Origin: Mesorhabditis belari
Taxonomy: Eukaryota > Nematoda > Chromadorea > Rhabditida > Rhabditidae
Assembly (NCBI GenBank): GCA_958450365.1
Contig: CAUEEP010000299.1
Coordinates: 1-64,000, forward strand
DNA: 64,000 bases
Reading direction: 5' to 3'
Shown here: in pieces, positions 31,401-42,200 of the stretch
Layout of the letters: every line of letters starts with the position of its first letter
How positions within the stretch are numbered: position 1 is the stretch's first letter
The notes under the pieces: model-generated
Databases searched by the model: none
Seen by the model: the letters and a program-made list of their open reading frames with translations, nothing else
What the model was told of the DNA's origin: nothing
Made by a program: the position numbers and the translations under genes

Positions 31401-33507
31401 AACTCCATATTTTCTTCCCAACGGTATCCTGGCTGTCGGATCACATGCATGGATTCGAAGCAATTGTCTAAACTTAAAGAAGATTAATGTCTTTTCGATT
31501 TTGAATTGGAAAGTGAACTAAAATTGGTATTGAACTAAGATTGTAACAAGCTACAACAACAGAATGACATCTGTGACAACAGAATGACAATGACAGAACT
31601 AAATCTTGACAATGAACAACGTAAAACTTTTTTATTAAACTGTTAAACTGTTCTTAAACTAGCATAGAATGAAAAGTCATTATATCTCGAGTTATTAAGT
31701 CATTAAATAAGTCCCAATAAGTCATTTTCAGTTCTTAAATCAGTTCACTTCTTAGCAAGCCTCGTTTTCAACTCAATCCTTTTCCTCACTTTGTATGTGA
31801 ATGATATTTCTTGATCTTCACCAATTCCTCAATCGAATCAAACGTGGTGAAGTCGATTTTTAGTTTCTCTGCATGTTTCAGAGCCGACTTTGATTTGCTC
31901 GGATTCGCATACAAGATATGATGTTGAGAAACATCAAGTGAAATCACCTAAACACCCAAAACAGTTCCTATTTTTCTTTTCTTTACCGTATCCATTTCCC
32001 ATTTACTTGCCACATCAAAAGCACCACCAAGAGCTTTCATCGCCGAAAGAAATACAAGGTCTGAGTTGCATTTGACAGCGTAGAAGATCTAAATTGGATT
32101 TTAAATATTCTCAATTTTTGTCAATACCTCAACATTTGGTAGTTCTTGCTTCCACAAATCGTACTTTTCGATGAGAACGTTCAGATCAAGTAGCATGATC
32201 GGGCCTTCGTTCTGCTGTAACAAGAGAAGAGTATGAACCAAGACTCAAGCAGTTTTTTAACAATTGCACTGGTGTTTTCAAAAGTAAAAAGTGAACCTAG
32301 TCGAAAAGTACAGACTCATTTAAGCTGGTAATTAGTTTACAAACAACAACACAACTGCAATGTTAAATTTGCAGCATCGACCTTAATTCACTGGTTTACT
32401 TTAAGTTTAAGATCTTTTTCTAAAGGAATATCGTTAAATTGTAGGTACTGAAGATCTGTTTGTTATTTCCAAAAGGTGTGTTTAGGGAAGTTCCAGTTAG
32501 AGTACAGTTACGGATTATGGGGCATTTGACAAGTGCCCCGCCCATTTTGCCATTGGCAATCTAACTTTGAGCTCAAATTTCTTGGCGTTGGGCTGTCCAA
32601 TTTGAACATTCTTGGTATCATTAGATGCGCCAGGTCCTTCTCTGTCGATTGATACAAAAATTATTTAAATTGAACAGCCCAGCACTAAGATATTTGAGCT
32701 CAAAGTTAGATTGCCAATGACAAAGGTGGCGGGGCGCGCCTAAAAAGCCCCTTTACCATTGCCAATCTAACTTTAAGCTCAAATATCTTGGTGTGGGGCC
32801 GTTCAATTTAAAGATTCTTGGTATTTAAAGATGTGCCAAGTCTTTCTCTGTCGATTCGTATAAAAACTATTCAAGTTGGACAGCCCAACACCAAGAAATT
32901 TGAGTTCAAAGTTGGATTGCCAATGGCAAAAGGGCGAGGCTTATCAGATGTCTGATAACCTTTCATACGCGCCACGCCCGCTTTGACATTGGCAATCAAT
33001 CGACAGAGAAAGACTTGGCGCATCTAATGATACCAAGAATATTGAAATTGGACAGCCCAACACCAAGAAATTTGAGTTCAAAGTTGGATTGCCAATGGCA
33101 AAGGGGGCGGGGCGCGTACAAAAGGTCTCACAATGCCCCCCCCCTGTTCAATTTGAATATTCTTGATATAATTTGATGCGCCAAGTCTTTCTCTATTGCT
33201 TGGTACAAAAACTATTCAAATTGAACAGCTCAACACCAAGATATTTGGGCTCAAAGTTGGATGGCCAATAGCAAAAGGGCGGGGCATATCAGATGTCCGA
33301 TAACCAATGGACCACAGTAACTTCAATGTTAGGCGCATCTTTTGGAAAATGCTTTAGCCAAAAACGAGTTAAAAATAAGGATTTTAAACCTACATCTTGA
33401 TCACAGATATGAGCGATATTCTTCAAAATTTTCTCCCTCGGCTCATCCGTCAATAAAACGATCTCATCAGCGATTTGAATATAGCTTTCATCGTTTAAAT
33501 CAGCCAT
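28452..33507 (-). CDS. Ornithine decarboxylase-like protein (PLP-dependent, fold III)
   Basis: Twelve exons, transcript order: 33507-33394, 32214-32128, 32088-31987, 31947-31790, 31467-31395, 31330-31269, 30521-30356, 30303-30227, 30175-30093, 30046-29937, 29897-29826, 28616-28452; phases agree, 422 aa, the usual length for the family. Family motifs: IFYAVKCNSD with the PLP lysine; LRIHACD; FHVGSGC; LDIGGGFWG; EPGRYFAESP; MYYINDGIYG; WGPTCS with the reactive cysteine; ESGEWMLYDERGAYT. ODC converts ornithine to putrescine, the first step of polyamine synthesis, as a cytosolic dimer. The family aspartate after the cysteine (GPTCD), which contacts the substrate amine, is serine here, and GGGFPG is GGGFWG. 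Substrate may therefore differ, or this may be a paralogue. Introns 1, 6 and 11 are enlarged by elements D, E, and B plus D. Confidence 0.9.
28751..29225. mobile_element. Palindromic MITE, family B, copy 1
   Basis: Starts GGAGTGGGACAAATGCTACC, ends with its reverse complement, and is near-perfectly palindromic over about 475 bp (arms include CTCTAAAAGCTAATATTAAC and CCAAAAGTTGTTTTTCTAGG). It has no coding capacity and lies in the last intron of the ODC-like gene. Other copies: 44686-45160 and 47421-47903. Confidence 0.9.
29341..29745. mobile_element. Repeat family D, copy 1
   Basis: Inverted modules of CTTGGTGTTGGGC...CCAATTTAAAGATTCTTGG, CTTTCTCTGTCGATTCGTA, and TTGGATTGCCAATGGCAAAG next to TTTATACGC. 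It forms imperfect palindromes. Similar modules fill 32517-33305 and occur at 53517-53790 and 62860-63145. Confidence 0.8.
30545..31172 (-). mobile_element. Element E, copy 2, in ODC intron 6
   Basis: Inverted relative to the copy at 20860-21600, with the same order of modules from GCTTCTCTAAAAGTTGCTCG to CTAACTGCAGAGCAGTGGCA. It has no coding capacity. Confidence 0.75.
32517..33305. repeat. Repeat family D, tandem cluster in ODC intron 1
   Basis: At least three head-to-head D modules. Each boundary carries CCAATGGCAAAGGGGGCGGG followed by GCGCGTA, often running into TAAAAGG or CAAAAGG. Confidence 0.85.
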
Positions 33508-33730
33508 TTCAAAAAGGGTACAAATGAAAGAATTTCCAGGAAACAGTCGCCTATTTATAATGCATTTTGAGGGCAAGGATCGAGCAAAACTTTTATCGAA
33601 ATCGATACTTTGATAAGCGTTTTGATTGAGATTTTATTTGACATAAAAATTGAAAAAACGTGAGCACAGGAAAACAAATCTTTTCAAGGCCAAACTTTTC
33701 CAGAGTTTTGTCTCTTTTTGTTCAAATATT

Positions 33731-34171
33731 AGGCTCCAGAAAGTTTTTTTTGTACTTCTATTGAAAAATAACAAATTCATCAATGAACTTATGGTTTCAT
33801 CTAAATAAAAAGTGTTTATTGTTCAATTTCCCATCTTTTTATGTCAACTTTAAGACTTTCTGGACAACGTAATAGCTCATTGAACCAAGAAAAGGCTTAG
33901 GTTGACAGAGGAAACGGGACTTGCATCAACTTTAAGACTTTCTGGACAACGTAATAGCACATTGAGCCAAGAAAAGGCTTAGGTTGACGGAGGAAACGGG
34001 ACTTGCATCAACTTTAAGACCTTCTGGACAACGTAATAGCACATTGAGCCAAGAAAAGGCTTAGGTTGACGGAGGAAACGGGACTTGCATCAACTTTAAG
34101 ACTTTCTGGACCACGTAATAGCTCATTGAGCCAAGAAAAGGCTTAGGTTGACGGAGGAAACGGGACTTGCA
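33731..34171. repeat. Mariner-type end followed by four 82-bp tandem repeats
   Basis: 33731-33843 matches the terminal fragment at 12753. From 33844 an 82-bp unit (TCAACTTTAAGACTTTCTGG ... GGAAACGGGACTTGCA) is repeated exactly four times (33844, 33926, 34008, 34090) with very few differences. It lies upstream of the ODC-like start. Confidence 0.9.
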
Positions 34172-34514
34172 TCAAAAGTTTGACTTTGGAAATGATTTGG
34201 GATTGGAGTTGACTTGGTTTTTGCCACTTTTTCTTAATAAAGCTAGTCAGGATCAAGAAAAAGTCTAATTTTGTAAGTTAAGCGAATTATTTTTACTGAA
34301 TCTTCCGTAAATTCTAGGCTGATTCTTTCAATCAGTCATTCGCACTAAATGCCTTTCGCATTTAGTTTTGGTTTGATTTGGCTAGTCTTAACTTTTAGTT
34401 CTTTTACAAACCATTTACTTTCTGAAGTATTAGAAGGACTTTATAGCCAAAATCTAGCTTTATAAAATAGATTTTTCCTGGTTTTGTTTAAAGGTTTAAA
34501 CTAGGAGTAAAAGT

Positions 34515-34740
34515 GAATCTATTGTCAGTAAATCGGTTGTGAATGTCTTGTAAATGTCTCTTTTAAAAGTGTCTAGATGTTTCTCGGGATTCCATTTAGT
34601 GAACCTCAATCCATTTCAGCCTATCCTCTACTTATTGTCCGTAAATCGGTTGTGAATGTCCTGTAAATGTCTCTTTTAAAAGTGTCTATATGTTTCTCGG
34701 GATTCCATTTCGTGAACCTCAATCCAATCCAGCCTATCCT
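34515..34740. repeat. 116-bp direct duplication
   Basis: ATTGTCAGTAAATCGGTTGT...CAGCCTATCC at 34519 is repeated from about 34635 with a few changes. No gene is seen between 34180 and 35000. Confidence 0.8.
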
Positions 34741-35008
34741 GAACTTTCATTTAGCTGAAAAGCCATTCCATCACTTCAGCAATAAATTTCCGAATTATCA
34801 TCCTCTGCGCAAAAAAAAGTTCTCCCAAGGACGAAAGAGCAAAATGTGGCTAGCTCAGATCAAAATTTTCTTTTCTACGGCATTGAAGAAATGAAAAAAC
34901 TAGATGGGAACAAAAATTTATTGATAGAGATCTTAAAATGACCCGAGAGAAAAAGAAATTGATTTGAAAGTCGATGAAGATAAAACCAGAAAGTTATTAG
35001 TCCATCGT

Positions 35009-36788
35009 TCAGTTGATTGAGTAGTTTTTGAAAGTTTTTGTCCTCAAGATTCGCCCATTCCTAAATAGCTTTTTTTTTGAAATCACCAAATCAATTTGAA
35101 ATCAATTTTGCTGCTAGTAGCAAGCTGACCTAACAACTTTCTGGCTTTATCTTCATCTACTATCAAAAGCTGAGTTAACCTTTGCCACCTAGAGATCTCT
35201 TTGACTTACCTTTGATCTATAGAGCTTAAAAAGAGCGCTTAAATCAGACTCAAGCTCAAACCAGCTTGTGCTGTGTTGAAAACCTTTATCTACTAGTGTT
35301 TACCAAAGTCTATAGATAAAAAAGTGCTGTTAATATTGCTGTTAACAATGTTAACAGAAATACTGTTAACATTTATCTTTCACTAACCTGCTTTTGATCT
35401 TCAACTTTGGTCTCTTCGATAGTTTTCGATCTGGCAATACTTTCGATTCAACTCTCGATCGTTTCAGATTTCTTCGGAAACTAGTTTTTCTTAGAAACTG
35501 CTTATCAAACTGAATAGAGTTTGTAGCCAAATTGTTGTTAAGTTCAAGATTTTGAGGTTGAAGAGGAATCTTTTGACTGTAGAGAGCATTCTGCCTTTCA
35601 TAGTAGCTTGGAGAGCTTTCAAATGATGTTGCTGGCTGATTATTGTAGTTATAATTGATAGTATTTGAATAATATCCATTATTGTTTGTCGATTGATAGT
35701 TGTTGTATGGAAAGTTTTGCTGAGTTCCAGCACCCAAAATCGGCAGTAGTGGATTGTTCCACTCATTGTATTTGAGATTCGGGATCCCTGCAAGAGCTGG
35801 ATCATCTAAAGATGAAGGCTGAATAATACATCCCGTAAATACTGAAATAGTACCCCACCCCCTGGCCTCATCAGACTCTGGTCCGACCTAGCCCAAGTCT
35901 GGAGGCCATTGTCTGGTCAGGATCAGGCTGACCTAGTTCTGGTTTGGCTCAAGTTTGGCCTGACTGAATGGCTTAGAGTTTGGCCTTTTTCCTTACCGTA
36001 AATAGTGTAATAGTACCCCACACCCCTCGTACAGTCGCGTAGTCGCAAAATTTTTTTAGTATTTCATTTTTTTCTAAACGCCCGTACTTTCAAAAAATGC
36101 GTCTTTGGGATCAAAAAATAGCCCTGAATTTCAGCTTTCATTTGACACCAAAACGAACACTGTAGCATAAACCAGTGTCGAGAAAAGCTCGTTCAAAGCT
36201 AGACTACGCAACACTCCGCATCGTCATTATGGGGCTGGGGTACTATTACAGTATTTACGCTAGCTAAAAAGGTGTTTAATATAATATTAAGCTACAAAAG
36301 GTAGAGTGCAAGTTGCGAGTAAAATCGCTGGGCGTTCAATATTAGGCATTCAGGGACACTGTGCGACTGCTTACTGTTAGTTAATCGATTGGTTTTTGAC
36401 TGTTTACTATTAGTTGATCTAATATTTCCTATACTTGGATCTTTTTCATCCAACTATTGTCACTTTTTCAAGTAGAATTTGAGCACTACTCAAAAGCTCG
36501 CAACTGTTTCTCTTATCAATCAATCTTATCAAATAAGCAACTCACTTTGACTGCAGGTTCTTCCACCGCACACCAAGAATAGTCCAGGGAAAAGCTCACT
36601 GAAACTTCAGCTTTGATTCAGCGCTTGGATTTCTTTGTTTTTGACTTCGGATTTTAAAATTGTCTTTTTTAATTCTCAAAATTCTTAATTCTTTGTCTTA
36701 ATCTAACACTAACAAACTTACATTGAACCAGCCTCGATTTCTCTTGCATAAAACAATAACAGAATCCACCACATAGTACGCTAATCGG
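35009..36788 (-). CDS. Unrecognised protein with a membrane-like segment and Asn-rich region, 5' incomplete
   Basis: Four exons in transcript order: 36788-36722, 36598-36546, 35818-35379, 35060-35009 (stop TGA); phases 0/1/0/2 agree, 203 aa seen. The first known exon reads PISVLCGGFCYCFMQEKSRL, possibly the end of a membrane segment. Then come SLDYSWCAVEEPAVK and PSSLDDPALAGIPNLKYNEW, an Asn/Tyr/Gln-rich stretch, and a basic C terminus (RRNLKRSRVESK, SKRPKLKIKSR) that resembles nuclear localisation signals. An AATAAA follows near 34916. Upstream exons were not found between 36800 and 39000. Function unknown. A composite family A MITE sits in the intron before the largest exon. Confidence 0.6.
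35832..36260. mobile_element. Composite MITE, family A, copy 3
   Basis: Same arrangement as 27121-27544: an A-end fragment, the CTGGCCTCATCAGACTC segment, then a full palindromic A element (35994-36260). Confidence 0.85.
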
Positions 36789-37051
36789 CTAAGAATGAAA
36801 AAAATACGGTATTCAGCTAATTGGAGCCGGTTTAAGGCAAGACACTTTTTGATCGAATGCCTTTAGATCAATGGCTTTTTGGCTAAACGATTTCCGACGG
36901 GCGGTCGACAGAAATTTCAGTATTATCGGCTTCCTTAAGAGCAGAAATATAGATTAATGCTGGGAAAATGAAAAGAGTATTGTGTTGAAAAAAAAAATCA
37001 CAAAAAAGAAGACTTTACAAGATGATTTAACTCCCTCTGGAGTAAAAGAGA

Positions 37052-37153
37052 TTACCGTATTTTCTGTAATAGTAGTGCAGTCTGTAATAGTAGTGCAGGC
37101 AGGAGGGAGGTTGAAAAAATATTAGTGCACACTACTATTACAGAAAATACGGT
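37052..37153. mobile_element. 100-bp MITE, family G
   Basis: Perfect 28-bp inverted ends TTACCGTATTTTCTGTAATA + GTAGTGCA. A related fragment GTGCACTACTATTACGATTC lies at 20305-20325. Confidence 0.85.
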
Positions 37154-37154
37154 A

Positions 37155-37233
37155 AGTGCGTTGTCGTTTAATGGTTAGCACATTAGCTAAGCGGTAAGCG
37201 AAAGTTCCGGTGTTCGAGTCCCAGCGGTTCCAA
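37155..37233 (+). repeat. tRNA-like sequence
   Basis: TCGTTTAATGGTTAGCAC (A-box-like) and GTGTTCGAGTCCCAGC (B-box-like) at normal spacing, but the acceptor and T stems pair poorly. It is probably a tRNA-derived pseudogene or SINE. It starts two bases after the MITE. Confidence 0.45.
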
Positions 37234-37521
37234 GTTTTTAATCTACCGTGGTTCCAAATAATGTAAATTGAAAGATTGAAAAGTAAAGGAGAGCAAAAGA
37301 TCGCTTTTCCTATCCAAAACACGTGGCGACTTTAAAAAAGCGACAAAAACGTGTTACTTGAAATGGGCTAATCTTGACTTTCTCTATTGTGATGGATAAC
37401 AGTACAACGAGAAAGGGAAATCTTTGGAAGAGATCAAAAAACGAGAAAACTACTGCTGAATTGAAAGGAAAACTATAAAAGAAATTGTTAATCTTTAAAG
37501 AAATAAAAACTTTTAGAATTT

Positions 37522-37736
37522 TAGAAAAGAAAGGAAAGAAAGGAAAGAAAGGAAAGAAAGGAAAGAAAGGAAAGAAAGGAAAGAAAGGAAAGAAAGAAAG
37601 GAAAGGAAAGAAAGGAAAGAAAGGAAAGAAAGAAAGGAAAGGAAAGAAAGGAAAGGAAAGAGAAAGGAAAGAAAGAAAGGAAAGAAAGAAAGGAAAGAAG
37701 GGAAAGAAAGGAAGGAAAGGAAAGAAAGGAAAGGTT
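37522..37736. repeat. (GAAAG)n microsatellite
   Basis: About 215 bp of GAAAG/GAAAGAAAG units. It keeps open frames on both strands but has no other coding signal. Confidence 0.95.
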
Positions 37737-37739
37737 TCG

Positions 37740-39240
37740 AAACAAAAGTTATTATAAACAGCTTAGTATGAATGATACTTGTAAATTTTCTTGATATATT
37801 CATCTTGATTTGCTAAATAACATCAAAAATTATCTAAATAAAGTTTAAGTGTACATTATTTGTGTATTGAGCTTGCAAGCCGGTAAACAAAACCTGTTCC
37901 CTAAGTAAACAAAGAAATTGACACATCAAGAAACGAGAAACTTTTCAGCAAAAAGAATGCTGATTGTAAGTTGTTGTTAACTTTTTGAAATTTCAAATTA
38001 AATTATTCCAAACTTCTTTGATCGAATGTAGAGAATTGTTAGCAAAATTCAAATTTAAGTTCAAAATTTAAGACAAAATTGTTCTAAAAGAATATATTGA
38101 CCTGTAAATTGTGCTCGATGGTTTTCTGGATCGAGGAATCGTTTGGAGCCATTCATTTTATTGAGTCTACCAATTAGAACTCGAATTCAATTGTTTGAAA
38201 GTCATTGTTCAATCAATTTATTCAATCAATGATTTGAGCCGTTGAGTTCAGAGGTCAACCAACGAGGATTGCGTCTAAATTTTTGCCTAAAGATGGGTAC
38301 GTCAAACGTTTTGTAAATGCAAATTTCTCTTTGCAATTCCCCTTCATCATATTGTCACCTATTGTCATCAAATTGTCGAAAACTCTTTCATAAGAAGAAT
38401 TTTGAAGCCAAACCAAAAGAAAAAAAGAGCAGTGAAATCACAATTTTTGGCAACTCCGCGGAACAGGAAAGCATCCTATAAAATGAAAAATGAACAACAA
38501 ATGGCAATGATCAATAAAAATTTGGTTAATCTTTCAAAATATAAGACCCGTAGATAAATAGTTGACCAGATAAAAATAAATCTCTATGCAAATTCATTTC
38601 GAATTTTATTTCTTATTACCACCGCAGAGAAGAATATTGTGGAAAGCGTTTCAGAAACGTTGATGAGAAGAGAACAAATCTAAATGAACAAAACTGTTCT
38701 CAAATGAACTGTTTAATAAAACAAGGTTCACACCGACAGAAATACAAAAAATATACACTCGATGTCGTTTTGTGGTCAGACTTTTATGAAATATCAAGAA
38801 ATACATAGCAAAGAGAAAAAGTAGTGCGGTGATGACACTGAAGTTTTGATTGTACATAAAAATGAGCCAAATTTTTACCTAAAGCCTTCATAAATCAAGT
38901 TAAATAAAGTTTGCTTTGAAGCATTTGGGTGAAAAATTGAAGGCGATAGCTTGGAAAGCTTGAATAGGAAAGCTTAAAGCTAAATATTTTTGGTCATTTT
39001 CTTCATCTCACATTTACTAATGGTTTTCTCCGTAAAAAAAAGTAGTAAGATTGACAAAAGATTAACAAAAGACATCACTTTTGGCCTTTTTAAGCACAGA
39101 ATTGAGTTTTATTAGCTATTGCTGGAATCGTTTGTGTTTTTATACTAACCAAATCAGCTTTGATTTATGATTAGTATCCAAAAAAATGCCCAAAGATCAA
39201 AAATATAGCTTTATTCACTCGTAACATTGGCAAATTTAGA
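37740..39240. other. Long intergenic stretch with one weak open frame
   Basis: A minus-strand frame at 38857-38651 would encode 68 aa with a hydrophobic N-terminal helix (ITALLFLFAMYFLIFHKSL) and a second hydrophobic run. It has no homologue that I recognise and no clear splice or polyA context, so I do not call it a gene. The rest shows nothing. Confidence 0.35.
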
Positions 39241-39251
39241 TAAACAACAAC

Positions 39252-42200
39252 TTAATGGGCTGAGTTAAATGAGAGAGTAGTGTTGATGGAGGACAACTCG
39301 AGGTGATCAGCATCAATGATATCAGTCAAATGGCATCCGGTGCTGTCACTCTGAAAGAAATGTGGTCATTTACTGCATCGTTGACTTTAACACAACACAG
39401 CAGAAGCTAGAAAATCTTTATTATTGTTTATTTCTTTAAAAGCACTGGTTCAGAGCTTTGAGTGCTCGTGTACCTCCAAGTGATTAGAGTCGATCAGATC
39501 ATCTTGGTCATCATCTTGGTCATCATCGTGGCCCAGATCAGCATAAGGGTTGATTGGTAGATCCTGGAAATAGTTTGATATTTAAATCAATATAAAAACA
39601 ATCAACAGCTTTACTAGAAGAAAGTGTATCTTTGAAAACATACCGAAAACTGTGCAAAATCCTGAAGTTCGCCACTTGTGGCTAGCTCCTCGGAGAGCTG
39701 CAGGAGTGCATCCAAGTCCAGTGACCGAGCGGAAGACTGGAAATTTTCCTTGTTCGAGGAATACTTTGCTATTGAGTTATCAAAACTGTACACCTTTCTA
39801 ATTTGAATCATCAGTCAATTCTACGATTACACACTCACAATTAGACTTGCTTATCGATATTATCGATACAAACGGCATGCTCAAGTTTGACTGTTCAGAT
39901 CTCAGTTTCTAGAATAGCTATCAATCTGCAAAGTGTTTCATTGGAAAGCCGAGAACGTCAGCTTTTCATTGCTTTTCATTGCTATCTCACACAGCAAATT
40001 CTCATAGATTAGTGTCTTGAAAAGTTGATCAATACTTATCGATAAGGTTTATGAGCTGCTTACTCATTAAAAGTTGCTAGGTATAAAATAGCAATCAAAA
40101 GTTGACATTCTTGAATTTCCAATAAAACAATTTTCAGATTGATAGCTGTTCTAGAAACTGTTGTATCGATAATATCGATAAGCAAGTCTCCTCACAATAC
40201 GCAACACTTACCTCAAAAGATTCAGCATCGGATTTCTCAGAGTCGGTTGTGCCTTCTTTATCAAGATCCCTAAAGTTTGATTAGAATTGTAAGTTTCGGC
40301 ATTCTTACCCATCATCACGCACTTGTCTTCGCCGTTTGCTCGATCCAGCTTTTCCTTGACGAATGCTGAAATTGATTAAGTAGAATGATTCTTTATTTCA
40401 ATTTCAATTTCATGATTAGAAAGCGAAATTTTAAGTTAGTTTTTAAGATAGTTCAAGTGACAAACTTTTTCAGTCTAGCATAGTTCCGGAGTACTGACAA
40501 TCGCTGATCTCGTTCTTCTGGGGTCTCGGCGGCTATTCTAAAGTAAGTAATGATCTAACTTCTCTCAAGTAACTAAAACAAACTTATTTCAAGTAACTGA
40601 AGTATCTATTCAAAAAAGGAAATTGAATATATTACTTCAGTATTTTTTCAAAAAAGTTTAAATATTTTTAGTTTAGCTAACCTTTGTCTTTGGTATTCCC
40701 GCAGATAAGCCAATCGCTGTTCCCGTTTTTCGGCGCTTTCATTAGCCAAACTAGAACAAAATTGATGAATGCTGTGTACAAAACATAAAATAATGGTAAT
40801 TTTGAGTATTAGTTGAAACTATTTTGATCAAGGTATCAATTTTGAAACTCACACCGCTAAGTTGTACTCTCGTTGTCTCTGCATTCGGGCGTCTCGTTCT
40901 TCGCTTGTCTCTCGGGCTTTTCTGGAATTCAAGGTTCAAAATGTTTCCAGAAGAAAAGAAATTAAATAGTTTACTTCAGTATTTGATCCGGTAACTCACT
41001 TCTCCATTCGCATTGTCTTCGCCTTTGCCAGCCGTTGCGCTCTCTGCTCTTCCGTCTCGTTTAGCAAACTAAACATAAGCTTGATCAATGCAAGTTAAAA
41101 CGTTTGCTTACGTTCATTGATAGAAAATTTACTTCTCTTTTTTAGTTACTTCTAGTAGATCTAGTTAGTTCAGTTTGTACTCAAAAATGAGTTTAAACTC
41201 TGATTTCACAAGATCTCACCTTTCCAAGCGGCTTTCTCGTAGCATTGCCACCCGCAGAGCTTTCTCTTCGTGACTCTCGATGACTCTAAATCAAAAGATA
41301 ACTCAAAATCCTATCATTTAATAAATATTTAGTATAATTAGACATATCACAATAATATTATAATTCAAAGGACTCACTTTGTCGAGGCTCGTCTTTTTTT
41401 CGCTCGATCTTGATCCTTTGCTCGGATTTCCTCTCGCTCAAGTGGAGTCTGGTTGGCTCGGCTGAAATTTGGGTTTATTTGGATTTATTTGGATTTTGGA
41501 CTCAATTTCTAATTTCGATCTGTACTCTACAAAAATCTATAAAACTAACGCCCAGTTCGAGTAGTTTCTTTGCTGAATGAGGCGATGCTCCCGCTCATCG
41601 AGCGTCTCATTCAAGCGTCTAGAAATTTACTGCAATCACAGGAGGGGAATTTTCAAGTTACTCAATGATCAGGGATGTTTCAATTGGGTGCTGGGCAAGG
41701 CTAGAGCCCGATACCAGGTAAGGTAAGGTCAGCAACAAAGCCAAGCCGTCAAGTCATACTGCTGCCCTGATTCTGGTCATGCCTAGGCCTTTAGAACAAT
41801 CCTGCTAATGATAGGCAAATCGTGCGTCAGTTGATAGGAAGATTTTTAAAAAACCCACCGACACCTTGTTCGGATCCGATTTGCTTCACGGCGTCGCTCG
41901 CGCTCCTCGGGGGTCTCCTCGTCATACTTCTTTCGCCTGAATATGATTGTTTGCATCTCTATTTAAGCTATTTTGTCTTAGCAATACCTCTTTTCTCGCA
42001 TATAGTCTCGTTGCTTCTCGAGTCTCTCCAACCGTCGCTCCGGCGTCTCTGTAGCCCACCTCTTTGCCCTGGCTGCAGCACTTGGACTTGATGCAGCGCT
42101 TGAGTTCGTTTCCGCTCTGAAATTAAGCATTGTTGCTAACAAAATAGCACTTCTCACTTGATATCAAACGGCATCAACGACAGTGAAGGAAACATAGGAG

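Noticed and set aside
37485..37803. KGKKGKKG and FLSFLSFL frames
   Set aside because: A (GAAAG)n microsatellite read in different frames.
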